Shown here one piece after another: positions 37,602 to 46,135 of a DNA stretch of 64,000 nt (positions are counted from its first letter, which is position 1; each line of letters begins with the position of its first letter). Origin of the DNA: Sphingomonas spermidinifaciens (lineage in GTDB: Bacteria; Pseudomonadota; Alphaproteobacteria; Sphingomonadales; Sphingomonadaceae). The stretch lies in assembly GCF_002351485.1 (NCBI RefSeq), contig NZ_NWMW01000002.1:1054001-1118000 (forward strand), read 5' to 3'. Below the pieces are notes generated by a model. The model was not told where the DNA came from, searched no databases, and worked only from the letters and a program-made list of their open reading frames with translations. Both the position numbers and the translations under genes were made by a program.

Positions 37602-38417
37602 ATGAGCGACCGTCGAATACCGCGTGTCGAGGCGCTGCGTCGGCTTCGTGCGAAACGGAGCGCGTCGATCATCGGCATGATCGTCACGTTCGCCATGCTG
37701 GTGGCGCTCTGCGGCATGCTGGCGTTCGTCCTCACGCGGGGCGAGGCCGTCGCCTGGGTCCGGCTTCCGGACGGTTCGTGGTGGGCGATACCGCGGTGGT
37801 ACGCGCAGATCGGCGCTGCCATCCTTCTTCTGCCGGTGATCGGGCTCCTCGTGTGGCGACTCGGCTTCGGGCTCTACCTGTTCTCGATTGCCGCCAGCCC
37901 CTCCTCGATAGACCACTCGCTGGAACAGGGTGAGACGATCCGGTGGGAGGGGCGGCAGGGCATCCATGCCTTCGGTCTGATGCACTGGGTCGGCATCGGC
38001 GTGACCGCGCTTGTCGCGTCACTGTGCCTGTACTTCCTCTGGCGCTCGTGGACCGAACCTGATCATGTCGCCGAGAGTGTGCTGGGTACCTCCGTCGTGC
38101 TCTTTCTCGGCGGCTTTTCTGCCATCGGCGTGATCGTGACGCATGGCGGCGATGTGTTGCGGATGGCGCGCGATCGAATGGCGGTGACCGATCGCCGGAT
38201 CATCTGGTTCGATCGCAAGGGCCGGATATCACGTGAGCTATTGGCAATCGATCTGATCGGAGCAGGGTTCGTCGAGGGCGACGACCACCGCGGCTGGGTG
38301 ATGGTGACGACACGGCGGGGTCGCCGTGTCCGCGAGATCGACCTGTTTGGCGTGCCGCGACCGCACGAGGCCGTCACGGCGATCGAAGCGATGATGCGTG
38401 ACCATCGGCAGGCCTGA
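37602..38417 (+). CDS. Membrane protein with bacterial PH-like C-terminal domain
   Basis: 271 aa. About four transmembrane helices: ~23-45 (IIGMIVTFAMLVALCGMLAF), ~70-95, ~125-145 and ~160-180. A soluble C-terminal part follows with DRMAVTDRRIIWFDRKGRISRELLAIDLIGAGF, the pattern of bacterial PH (bPH, YdbS-like) domains. No signal peptide. The function is unknown; such domains are found in small envelope proteins. It starts 44 bases after nspC with no strong SD and ends at a terminator. Confidence 0.7.
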   Translation: MSDRRIPRVEALRRLRAKRSASIIGMIVTFAMLVALCGMLAFVLTRGEAVAWVRLPDGSWWAIPRWYAQIGAAILLLPVIGLLVWRLGFGLYLFSIAASPSSIDHSLEQGETIRWEGRQGIHAFGLMHWVGIGVTALVASLCLYFLWRSWTEPDHVAESVLGTSVVLFLGGFSAIGVIVTHGGDVLRMARDRMAVTDRRIIWFDRKGRISRELLAIDLIGAGFVEGDDHRGWVMVTTRRGRRVREIDLFGVPRPHEAVTAIEAMMRDHRQA

Positions 38418-38428
38418 CGACACAAATA

Positions 38429-38463
38429 GGGCGGCGGAAGCGTGATGCCTCCGCCGCCCTTTG
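38429..38463. terminator. Terminator between convergent PH-domain and decarboxylase genes
   Basis: GGGCGGCGGA (38429-38438) and TCCGCCGCCC (38450-38459) form a 10-bp stem followed by TTTGCTTG. Confidence 0.75.
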
Positions 38464-38480
38464 CTTGTCGGTGATCGCGA

Positions 38481-39683
38481 TCAACCGCGGCGGGCGCCCA
38501 GCCGTACCACGTTGCCGCTGTCGGCTTCGTCCTCCAGCCCCGCATACAGCGTCGCCATCGGCTCGTCGGTCACCTCGATCGTCTCGTCGGTGCCGAAGCC
38601 GTTGAAGGCGGTCCGCATCGCCGAGCCATAGGCGCCGAGCATGCCAACCTCGATATAGTCGCCCGTATCGACGTCGGCGGGCAGATCGAACGGTCCCGCC
38701 ATATGGTCGAGGTCGTCACAGGTCGGCCCATAGAAGCTGAACCCGACGTCCTTCGCCCGGCTGTCATGCTCGCGCAGCAACGTCACCGGGAAACGCCAGG
38801 CGACATGCGCGGCATCGAACAGCGCGCCATAGGCGCCGTCGTTGATGTACAGCTCGTCGCCGCGACGCTTCTCGACGCGCACGATCAGCGAGCTGTACTC
38901 GGCGCACAGCGCGCGGCCGGGCTCCGCCCAGAGCTCGGCCGAATAGCTGATCGGCAGGCTCTCGAACGCGCGGTGGATCGTCTCGAAATAGCGCTCGAGC
39001 GGCGGGGGCTCCATGCCGGGATAAGCCGAGGGAAAGCCGCCGCCCACGTCGATGACGTCGACCGTCACCGCCGCCTCGACGATCGCCATGCGCACGCGCT
39101 CCATCGCCTGGCCATAGGCGTCGGGCGACATCGCCTGGCTGCCGACATGGAAGCAGATGCCGAGCGTGTCCGCCGCCTGACGCGCGGCGAAGAGGAGCGC
39201 CTTGGTCTCGCCCGGGCCGGCGCCGAACTTCGACGCGAGGCTGAGCTTCGACAGCTCCGACGAGACGCGGATGCGCACGCAAAGGGTCAGGTCGTCGGCA
39301 CCCTTGGTGGCGCGGACGATCTTCTCGAGCTCCTCGATCGTGTCGAGCGAGAAGGTGCGCACGCCGTGCGTGAAATACGCCTCGGCAATTGCTTCCTCGG
39401 CCTTGACCGGGTGCATGAAGCAGAGCGTCGCCTCGGGCAGGGTGCGTGCGACGAGGCGCACTTCGCCGATCGAGGCCACGTCGTAATGCGTGACGCCGTT
39501 GTCCCAGAGGATCTGGAGCAGGTCGGGCGACGGATTCGCCTTCACGGCATAGAGCGTCCGGCCCGGGAACTTCTCGACGAAGAACCGAGCCGCACGAGCC
39601 GCAGCGTGCGGCCGAACCAGCGTTACCGGCTGAACCGGTCGAAGGGTACGAGCTACCCCCAGCGCGCGATGATGCTTGGCCAA
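38481..39683 (-). CDS. Ornithine/lysine-type PLP decarboxylase (group IV), TTG start
   Basis: 400 aa. It decarboxylates ornithine to putrescine (or lysine to cadaverine), supplying the amine for the carboxyspermidine pathway 1-3 kb away. The PLP lysine is K48 in TLYAVKANPSP; HYDVASIGEVRLV, CFMHPVK, CFHVGSQ, DVGGGFPSAYPG, AEPGRALCA and the active-site cysteine in FYGPTCDDLD are all seen. I start it at TTG 39683: GGAGG lies 9 bases upstream, and the protein then begins LAKHHRALGVARTLRP, close to the family norm. The ATG at 39713 has no SD and its sequence contains that GGAGG. Ornithine is favoured over lysine by context. Confidence 0.9.
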   Translation of the reverse strand: MAKHHRALGVARTLRPVQPVTLVRPHAAARAARFFVEKFPGRTLYAVKANPSPDLLQILWDNGVTHYDVASIGEVRLVARTLPEATLCFMHPVKAEEAIAEAYFTHGVRTFSLDTIEELEKIVRATKGADDLTLCVRIRVSSELSKLSLASKFGAGPGETKALLFAARQAADTLGICFHVGSQAMSPDAYGQAMERVRMAIVEAAVTVDVIDVGGGFPSAYPGMEPPPLERYFETIHRAFESLPISYSAELWAEPGRALCAEYSSLIVRVEKRRGDELYINDGAYGALFDAAHVAWRFPVTLLREHDSRAKDVGFSFYGPTCDDLDHMAGPFDLPADVDTGDYIEVGMLGAYGSAMRTAFNGFGTDETIEVTDEPMATLYAGLEDEADSGNVVRLGARRG

Positions 39684-39832
39684 TTCAAGGGACCTCCAAT
39701 TGCCTTTCGGCATACGGTGAAAAAAGCTGCCTTGCGGTTGGAAGTCCCATGGGGCAGCGGAGGGCGCACATAGGGTCCATGCCCCGGGGTGTAAAGCGAT
39801 TCTGCGGGGTTTTTTGCGGTCGGAGACGATTT

Positions 39833-40825
39833 GTGACGTTTTTGAGACAACCGACCCGCGCGGGGGTGCGCGACGCCGCGGCAAAGGTCGCCGCGGTGGT
39901 ACCGCCGACCCCGTTGCTCACCGCCGAGCTGCACGGCCAGACGCTTGCCTTCAAGGCGGAATGTCTTCAGCCGATCGGGGCGTTCAAGCTGCGCGGCGCC
40001 TGGCACCGGCTGACCGCCATCGCGCCGGAGGATCGGGCGAAGGGCGTCGTCGCCTTCTCTTCGGGCAATCATGCGCAGGGGGTCGCATGGGCCGCGCGGC
40101 GGCTGGGCATGCCGGCGGTGATCGTGATGCCGCACGACGCGCCGCGGGTGAAGCGCGAGGCGACGCTGGCGATGGGCGCGGAGGTCGTCGGCTATGACCG
40201 GCTGACCGAGGCGCGCGAAAAGATCGCCGCCCACCTCGCCCATGCGCGCGGCGCGGTGCTGGTGCCGAGCTATGACGACCCCTGGATCATCGAGGGACAG
40301 GGAAGTGCCGGGATCGAGGCGGCGCGGCAGGCCGAGGCGCAGGGTTTCGGCGCCATCTCGCGCGTGGTGAGCCCTTGCGGCGGCGGCGGGTTGGCAGCGG
40401 GCCTCGCGCTCGCGCTGCCCGAAGCGGCGATCGTCACCGCCGAGCCCGCGGGGTGGGACGACATGGCGCGCAGCCTCGAGGCGGGCTGGATCGAACCCGT
40501 CGGGCCGGATGCGCCGCCCACCGCCTGCGACGCGCTCCAGACGCTGCGCGTGAGCGAACGGACGTTCGAGGTGCTTGCACGCCGCGACGCGCACGGCGTG
40601 GCGGTGAGCGAGGCCGAGATACGAGAGGCACAGCGCTGGGCGGCGGCGAAGCTGCGGCTGGTGGTGGAGCCTGGCGGTGCGGTGGCGCTCGCCGCGCTCC
40701 TCACGCGCAGGGTCGAGCCGCAGCCGGGCACGCTCGTCCTGCTGTCAGGCGGCAATACCGATCCGGACGCCTATGCGCGCGTGCTGGCGGGCGAAGGCGC
40801 GTTCGCCGCGGCGGAGCCCGCCTGA
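39833..40825 (+). CDS. Threonine/serine dehydratase (PLP, no regulatory domain)
   Basis: 330 aa from GTG 39833, with GGAG upstream. It deaminates threonine to 2-oxobutanoate (or serine to pyruvate). The PLP lysine is K52 in GAFKLRGAWHR; SSGNHAQGVAWAA and SPCGGGGLAAGLALALP (phosphate loop) are present, and LLSGGNTDP is near the end. The lack of the C-terminal ACT-like domain makes this the short, catabolic type or a serine racemase-like enzyme rather than feedback-regulated IlvA. The stop overlaps the start of a tiny membrane-protein gene (TGATG). Confidence 0.9.
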   Translation: MTFLRQPTRAGVRDAAAKVAAVVPPTPLLTAELHGQTLAFKAECLQPIGAFKLRGAWHRLTAIAPEDRAKGVVAFSSGNHAQGVAWAARRLGMPAVIVMPHDAPRVKREATLAMGAEVVGYDRLTEAREKIAAHLAHARGAVLVPSYDDPWIIEGQGSAGIEAARQAEAQGFGAISRVVSPCGGGGLAAGLALALPEAAIVTAEPAGWDDMARSLEAGWIEPVGPDAPPTACDALQTLRVSERTFEVLARRDAHGVAVSEAEIREAQRWAAAKLRLVVEPGGAVALAALLTRRVEPQPGTLVLLSGGNTDPDAYARVLAGEGAFAAAEPA

Positions 40826-40998
40826 TGCCGGCCCCCTCCGCCACCGCCTCGACGCTGCTCGGCATCGCGATGCTGGGGGTCTTCGCGCTGCTGATCGGCG
40901 CGGTCCTGCTCTGGCGGCGCGGCGAGCGGCAGAAGCCGGTACTGATGGCGCTGGCGGCACTGGTGACGCTGGGGAACGTGCTGATCTGGACGGTTTAG
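40825..40998 (+). CDS. 57-residue two-helix membrane protein
   Basis: MPAPSATASTLLGIAML, then a hydrophobic helix to LLIGAVLLW, an RRGERQK loop and a second helix LMALAALVTLGNVLIW. It overlaps the dehydratase stop as TGATG, so translation is probably coupled. Two helices joined by a basic loop suggest an inner-membrane hairpin. No family is recognised and the role is unknown. Confidence 0.65.
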   Translation: MPAPSATASTLLGIAMLGVFALLIGAVLLWRRGERQKPVLMALAALVTLGNVLIWTV

Positions 40999-41056
40999 GG
41001 GCGCAACCCCTCTTCCGTTTATCCTGAGTAGCGACTGGGTAGTCCGGCCATGGCCG

Positions 41057-41091
41057 GCGTATCGAAGGCGCGTAACGGAACTTCGATACGC
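41057..41091. repeat. Intergenic repeat with CTTCGATACG inverted repeat
   Basis: GCGTATCGAAG (41057-41067) and its perfect complement (41081-41091), preceded by CCTGAGTAGC near 41023. The combination CCTGAGTAGC...GTATCGAAG is a dispersed intergenic element I associate with sphingomonads. It fills the gap between the small membrane protein and the permease. Confidence 0.55.
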
Positions 41092-41148
41092 GCCTGGCGG
41101 AGCTGCTCAGTCTCCGCTCGGCACGGACGGGGAAGGAGAGGGCGACGC

Positions 41149-42549
41149 CTACCCCACCCGCAGCCGGCTGTTGCGCCGGCCGTATGCCAGATAGATCGCA
41201 AGCCCGATCACCGTCGCGATGGCGAACCGCCCCTGCGTCGTCGCGGGCAGGCTGGCGAAGAGATAGAGGCAGCCGAGGATCGCGAGCGTCCCCACCAGCG
41301 TCGGGGCGGGGCAGCGGAACAGCCGCGGCGCGTCGGGCGCGGTGCGGCGCAGGACCATCATGCACACCGCCACCGCGATGAACGCGACGAGCGTGCCGGC
41401 ATTGGCGAGCTCGGCGAGCTCGTCGATCGGGAAGAAGCCGGCGATCGCCGCGCTGACCAGGCCCGACAGGAGCGTGATCCGCACCGGCGCGCCGCGGTCG
41501 CTGAGCTTCGCCAGCCCCTGCGGCAGCAGCCCGTCGCGTGCCATCGCCAGGAACACGCGGCTCTGGCCGTACATGAAGACGAGGATGACCGAGGGGAGCG
41601 CGACCACCGCGGCGAGCGCGATCCCCTGCGCTGCCGTGACCTGGCCCACCGAACGCAGGACCAGCGCCAGCGGCTCGGGCGAGTTGGCAAGGTCGCGGAA
41701 CGGCATCGCCCCGACCGCGGCGAGCGCGATCACCATGTAGATGCTGGTGCAGGCGATCATCGACCCGACGATGCCGATCTTGAGGTCGCGGGTCGGGTTC
41801 TTCGCTTCCTCGGCCGAGGTCGCGACAGTGTCGAAGCCGTAAAAGGCGAAGAAGACGATCGCGGCGGCCGCCATCACCCCCTTGCTTTGCCCGTCGATGG
41901 TCTGCGAGCCGAAGCCATAGGGCATGAAGGGCGTCAGATTGTCGGCGTCGAACGCGGGTAGCGCGAAGACGACGAAGATGGTGAGCGCGACGAGCTTGAT
42001 CGCGACGAGGACGATGTTGAGCGTCGCACTTTCGCGCGTGCCGGCGATAAGCAGGCCCATGACGGCGAGCGCGACGAGGACGGCGGGCAGGTTGAGGAGG
42101 CCGCCGGCGTGGGGGCCACTCAACAGCGCTGTCGGTAACTCGAGCCCCGCCGATTGCAGCCACCCCACCAGATAGCCCGACCATCCAACCGCCACGGTCG
42201 AACAGACCAGCGAATATTCGATGATCAGCGCCCAGCCGACGATCCAGGCGAACGTCTCGCCGATCGCGGCATAGGTGAAGGTATAGGCACTGCCCGCGGC
42301 GGGAATCATCGTCGCGAGCTCGGCATAGGCGAGGGCGGCGCAGGCGCAGACCGCACCCGCGATCGCGAAGGCGAGGATGACGGCCGGTCCCGCACGCTCC
42401 GCCCCCACGCCCGTCAGCGTGTAGATGCCGGTCCCGACGATCGCGCCGACGCCGAGCGCGATCAGGTGCGGCCAGCCCAGCGTCTTGCGCAGGCCCCCGC
42501 CCGGCGGTGCCGCGGCCTCCAGCCCCTTGCGCGGTCCCAGCATCGACAT
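41149..42549 (-). CDS. APC-family amino acid/polyamine permease
   Basis: 466 aa from ATG 42549, behind GAGGGGGG. Twelve or so helices. The first shows GVGAIVGTGIYTLTGVGAERAGPAV, the conserved unwound helix 1 of APC transporters; AYAELATMIPAAGSAYTFTY and FFAFYGFDTVATSAEEAKNPTRDL (helix 6-loop) are diagnostic of the cationic amino acid transporter (CAT) branch. Likely substrates are amino acids. The upstream 40 codons in the same frame are rejected since they lack an SD and begin in an unstructured region. Confidence 0.88.
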   Translation of the reverse strand: MSMLGPRKGLEAAAPPGGGLRKTLGWPHLIALGVGAIVGTGIYTLTGVGAERAGPAVILAFAIAGAVCACAALAYAELATMIPAAGSAYTFTYAAIGETFAWIVGWALIIEYSLVCSTVAVGWSGYLVGWLQSAGLELPTALLSGPHAGGLLNLPAVLVALAVMGLLIAGTRESATLNIVLVAIKLVALTIFVVFALPAFDADNLTPFMPYGFGSQTIDGQSKGVMAAAAIVFFAFYGFDTVATSAEEAKNPTRDLKIGIVGSMIACTSIYMVIALAAVGAMPFRDLANSPEPLALVLRSVGQVTAAQGIALAAVVALPSVILVFMYGQSRVFLAMARDGLLPQGLAKLSDRGAPVRITLLSGLVSAAIAGFFPIDELAELANAGTLVAFIAVAVCMMVLRRTAPDAPRLFRCPAPTLVGTLAILGCLYLFASLPATTQGRFAIATVIGLAIYLAYGRRNSRLRVG

Positions 42550-42729
42550 CGGTGAACCCCCCTCGACGGTATCGTTGGCAACCTCCCTTCCACGCCCGGC
42601 GCGGCGGATCAACCGGGGCTGGTGGAGTTCGTCCGCGGCACGGTTGCGAAACGATTGGCGCGGACCCATTGAGGGGGCACGGCGTTCTCTCGCCGACCCT
42701 GATTTACAACCCCCCAGGAGGGATCATCC

Positions 42730-43344
42730 ATGGCCTTCGAACTGCCGCCGCTGCCCTATGCCTATGACGCGCTGGAGCCGACCATCGACAAGGAGACGAT
42801 GACGTTCCACCACGACAAGCATCACGCGGCCTATACCGCCAAGCTGAACGAAGGCGTCGAGAAGGACGGGCTGGAAGGCAAGTCGATCGAGGAGATCCTC
42901 GCCAGCATCTCGTCGGCCTCGACGCTCGTGCGCAACAATGGCGGCGGCTACTGGAACCACGACTTCTTCTGGAAGACGATGGGCGCGGCGGACGAGCGCG
43001 GCGCGCCCTCGGCCGAGCTGCAGGCGGCGATCGACCGCGACTTCGGCGGGCTCGACAAGCTGAAGGAAGAATTCAACACCAAGGGCGCGGGCCAGTTCGG
43101 CTCGGGCTGGGCGTGGCTCATCGTCGATGGCGAGGGCAAGCTCAAGGTGACCTCGACCCCCAACCAGGACAACCCGCTGATGGACGTGGTTGAGGTCAAG
43201 GGCACGCCGCTCCTGGGCAACGACGTGTGGGAGCACGCCTATTACCTGACCTACAAGAACGACCGTCCCGGCTACCTCAAGGCGTGGTGGGACGTGGTGA
43301 ACTGGAATACGGTGTCCCAGCGCTTCGCCGACGCGACCGCCTGA
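42730..43344 (+). CDS. sodB: Superoxide dismutase (Fe/Mn family)
   Basis: 204 aa cytoplasmic enzyme that converts superoxide to O2 and H2O2. Metal ligands: His27 (TFHHDKHHAAY), His77 (GGYWNHDFFW), Asp165 and His169 (NDVWEHAYYL). The start follows CCAGGAGGGATC. Length is standard. The sequence does not decide firmly between iron and manganese; the gene symbol follows the iron-type enzymes common in this group. Ends at a strong terminator. Confidence 0.95.
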   Translation: MAFELPPLPYAYDALEPTIDKETMTFHHDKHHAAYTAKLNEGVEKDGLEGKSIEEILASISSASTLVRNNGGGYWNHDFFWKTMGAADERGAPSAELQAAIDRDFGGLDKLKEEFNTKGAGQFGSGWAWLIVDGEGKLKVTSTPNQDNPLMDVVEVKGTPLLGNDVWEHAYYLTYKNDRPGYLKAWWDVVNWNTVSQRFADATA

Positions 43345-43351
43345 TACAAGT

Positions 43352-43382
43352 GGGGGCGGCACCAAGGCGGTGCCGCCCCCTT
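43352..43382. terminator. Terminator between sodB and sugar transporter gene
   Basis: GGGGGCGGCACC, loop AAGGC, GGTGCCGCCCCC: a perfect 12-bp stem followed by TT only. Convergent genes lie on both sides. Confidence 0.7.
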
Positions 43383-43434
43383 CTACGCTACGGGCTCGCC
43401 GGGCTCGTGCCCGGTTCGCCGATCCGGACTGCTC

Positions 43435-44841
43435 TCAGCCTTCCATCTGCTCGAGCTCCCGGCCCCGCGTCTCGTTCACCATGCGCGCGACGAAGATGTA
43501 CGAAACGAACGCGCTGGCGGCATAGAAGCCATAGGTGACGACGAGGCCGATATTCGCCGCGGCCCAGGGGAAACTGACCGAGATCGCGAAGTTCGCCAGC
43601 CATTGCGCGAGGCCCGCAAAGGCGAGCGCAGAGCCGCGGATCTGGTTGGGGAACATCTCGCCCAGCATGACCCACATCACCGGGCCCCAGCTGACGTTGA
43701 AGAAGATGACGTAGAGGTTGGCGGCGATGAGCGCGATCACGCCCCAGCTGCCCGGCAGGCTGACCGCGCCGTCGGCGCCCGTCACCGAGTGCGAGAAGGC
43801 GAAGGCGACCGTCGCCAGCGTCACCGTCATGCCCGCCGACCCGATGAGCAAAAGCGGCTTGCGGCCCAGCTTGTCGACCACCGCGACCGTCACCATGCAG
43901 GCGAGGATCGACAGTGTGCCCGAGACGATGTTGATGAGAAGCGAGTCGGCTTCCGAAAAGCCCACCGACTGCCAGAGCACCGCGCCGTAATAGAAGACGA
44001 CGTTGATGCCGACGAGCTGCTGGAACACCGCCAGACCGATGCCGACCCAGACAATCGGGCGGATGCGGCCCGACACCTTGTCGCGCAGATCGGAGAAGCG
44101 CGGGCGGTGATCCTGCGAGAGCGAGTCGCGAATCTCGGCAACCTTGCGGCGGCCCTCATCCTCGCCCAGCAGCTTGACGAGCACCGCCTCGGCCTCGGCA
44201 TGGCGGCCCTTGGTGACGAGGAAGCGGGGGCTTTCGGGGATCGTCAGCAACGCGAAGAAATAGACCGCCGCCGGGATCGCCTGCATCCAGAACATCCAGC
44301 GCCATGCCTCGAACCCGTACCAGAAGGGCGCGGTCGAGCTGCCGGCGACGCCTGCCAGCGCCCAGTTGGCGACGAACGCGCCGGTCAGGCCGGTGATGAT
44401 CATGATCTGCTGGATCGACGAGAGCCGGCCGCGGATCGCCGCGGGCGTGACCTCGGAGATATAGGCGGGCGACAGCACCGATGCGGCGCCGACGCCCAGG
44501 CCGCCGATCAGGCGCGCGATGATGAACACCGCCGAACTGCCTGCGATGCCCGCGAGCAGCGCGCTGATGAAGAACAGGACCGCCGACAGCATCATCACCT
44601 TGCGCCGCCCGATCACGTCGGCAAGCCGGCCGGCCGAGAAGGCGCCTGCCGCGCAACCGATCAGGATCGCGCCGACGTTGAAGCCGGTGCCGAGCTCGGA
44701 CAGGTCGAACGCTGCCTCCAGCCCGTCCTGCGTGCCGTTGATGACGCCGCTGTCATAGCCAAACATGAATCCGCCGATCGTCGCCACTGCGACGATCGCG
44801 CCGATGAAGCCGATATTGGCCCGGCTTTCTGCCCCTTGCAT
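43435..44841 (-). CDS. MFS sugar porter (sugar:H+ symporter)
   Basis: 468 aa with 12 helices. Sugar-porter signatures: GYDSGVINGTQ in helix 1, GRLADVIGRRKVM, PESPRFLVTKGR, QQLVGINVVFYYG in helix 7, VDKLGRKPLL and NETRGRELEQMEG at the end. It would import a monosaccharide such as xylose or glucose across the inner membrane. The LacI repressor gene lies directly upstream on the same strand, and a matching operator sits 42 bases before this start, so it is probably induced by its own sugar or a derivative. Confidence 0.93.
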   Translation of the reverse strand: MQGAESRANIGFIGAIVAVATIGGFMFGYDSGVINGTQDGLEAAFDLSELGTGFNVGAILIGCAAGAFSAGRLADVIGRRKVMMLSAVLFFISALLAGIAGSSAVFIIARLIGGLGVGAASVLSPAYISEVTPAAIRGRLSSIQQIMIITGLTGAFVANWALAGVAGSSTAPFWYGFEAWRWMFWMQAIPAAVYFFALLTIPESPRFLVTKGRHAEAEAVLVKLLGEDEGRRKVAEIRDSLSQDHRPRFSDLRDKVSGRIRPIVWVGIGLAVFQQLVGINVVFYYGAVLWQSVGFSEADSLLINIVSGTLSILACMVTVAVVDKLGRKPLLLIGSAGMTVTLATVAFAFSHSVTGADGAVSLPGSWGVIALIAANLYVIFFNVSWGPVMWVMLGEMFPNQIRGSALAFAGLAQWLANFAISVSFPWAAANIGLVVTYGFYAASAFVSYIFVARMVNETRGRELEQMEG

Positions 44842-44882
44842 TCCCGTCTCCCTGCCGTGCGGGGCGCCGGCCCCGTTCTGGA

Positions 44883-44896
44883 TGTTAGCGATAACC
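44883..44896. promoter_or_regulatory. LacI-type operator upstream of the sugar porter
   Basis: TGTTAGCGATAACC: 5 of 7 pairs palindromic about a central CG. It shares TGNTAGCGATANC with the box at 46085, on the other side of the repressor gene. A GC hairpin (44860-44875) lies between it and the transporter start. Confidence 0.65.
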
Positions 44897-44925
44897 TAAA
44901 GCGCCTGCCGGGCGTTTGGCAAGTG

Positions 44926-45996
44926 TCACCGATGGGCCGCGTCGCGCGGCGGCGGCGCGGTCGATTCGCGAACGACCAGCTCGTGCGGCACGATCAGTTC
45001 CTCGCCCTCCGCCGCGTCGCCGCCGCCGCGCTTGCGGAGCCGCGCGAGCAGCATCGCGACCGCCGTCTCGGCCATCTGGGCGATCGGCTGGCGGACGGTC
45101 GTGAGTTCCGGCCACACATTGGTCGCGAGCGCCACGTCGTCGAAGCCGACGATGCTGATGTCGCGTGGAATATGGAGCCCCTGGCGATGCGCGACACCAA
45201 CCGCGGCGGCGGCCATGTCGTCGTTGGCGGCGAAGATCGCGGTGGGGCGCGGGCGCTGGCGCAGCAGCCGCTCGGTCGCGGCGAGGCCCGAGCGATAGGT
45301 GAAGTAACCCGGCTCGACCCGCATCGCCGCCGGATCGAGGCCCGCGGCCTCGACGGCATGGACGAAGCCGCGATGGCGCTCGGCGCTTGCGACCTGGTTG
45401 GGATGGCCGCGGATGAAGGCGATGTCGCGGTGGCCGAGGTCGATCAGGTGGCGGGTCATCGCCGCCGCCGCCTCGAAATCGTCGATGCGGACGTTGAAGG
45501 TGCCGGCTTCGTGCCGGCCCATCGCGACCGCGACCGAGGGAATGCCGGCGGCGGCCAGTTCGGTGCGGACGGGCTCGGACTCGCACAGCGGCGGGGGCAG
45601 GATGACGCCCTGCACGTCGGCACCGGCGAACTGGCGCGTCGCTTCCGCCTGTTCGTCGGCACTCTCGCCCTCGCACGGCTCGAGGACGAGGTGGCAGCCC
45701 GCCCGGCGCGCGGCGGCGAGCGCACCGATGAGGAACTGGCTGAGATAGGCGGCGGAAGGATTTGCGTAGAGGAGGCCGATCTGCGTCGCTTCGCCCACCG
45801 CGAGCGAGCGGGCAGCGGGGTTGGGCTTGTACTGAAGCCGGTCGATCGCCTCGACCACTGCCAAACGTGTCGATTCGCGGACATTGTGACCGCCGTTGAC
45901 GACGCGGCTGACGGTCATCGCCGACACGCCTGCGGCGCGCGCGACATCCTGGACCGTGACGCCGCCTTGCCCCCGCCGTGTTGCCCGCATCCACAT
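44926..45996 (-). CDS. LacI-family transcriptional repressor
   Basis: 356 aa. N-terminal helix-turn-helix and hinge: VTVQDVARAAGVSAMTVSRVVNGGHNV (residues ~13-40) with hinge KPNPAARSLA (~57-66). Then a periplasmic-binding-protein-like effector domain (TQIGLLYANPSAAYLSQFLIG...SIVGFDDVALATNVWPELTTVRQP). It should repress the sugar porter and the divergent esterase through the operators at 44883 and 46085, and it is a candidate for the similar boxes at 8782 and 16169. The inducer is unknown. Confidence 0.93.
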   Translation of the reverse strand: MWMRATRRGQGGVTVQDVARAAGVSAMTVSRVVNGGHNVRESTRLAVVEAIDRLQYKPNPAARSLAVGEATQIGLLYANPSAAYLSQFLIGALAAARRAGCHLVLEPCEGESADEQAEATRQFAGADVQGVILPPPLCESEPVRTELAAAGIPSVAVAMGRHEAGTFNVRIDDFEAAAAMTRHLIDLGHRDIAFIRGHPNQVASAERHRGFVHAVEAAGLDPAAMRVEPGYFTYRSGLAATERLLRQRPRPTAIFAANDDMAAAAVGVAHRQGLHIPRDISIVGFDDVALATNVWPELTTVRQPIAQMAETAVAMLLARLRKRGGGDAAEGEELIVPHELVVRESTAPPPRDAAHR

Positions 45997-46084
45997 CCTC
46001 CGTCGCGCGCTGGTTAAGGGGGCGCGCTGTTCTTGGCAAATCTGCGGAGAACCGTGCTCCCGGGTGGGCGGGCCGCTCCTGCGG

Positions 46085-46098
46085 TGATAGCGATATCA
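46085..46098. promoter_or_regulatory. LacI-type operator between repressor and esterase genes
   Basis: TGATAGCGATATCA: 6 of 7 pairs palindromic about a central CG. It lies 37 bases before the esterase ATG and ~88 bases before the divergent repressor start, fitting control of both. Confidence 0.7.
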
Positions 46099-46135
46099 TG
46101 GCAGGACAGGCAGACGAAGGGCGGGAGAGACATAG

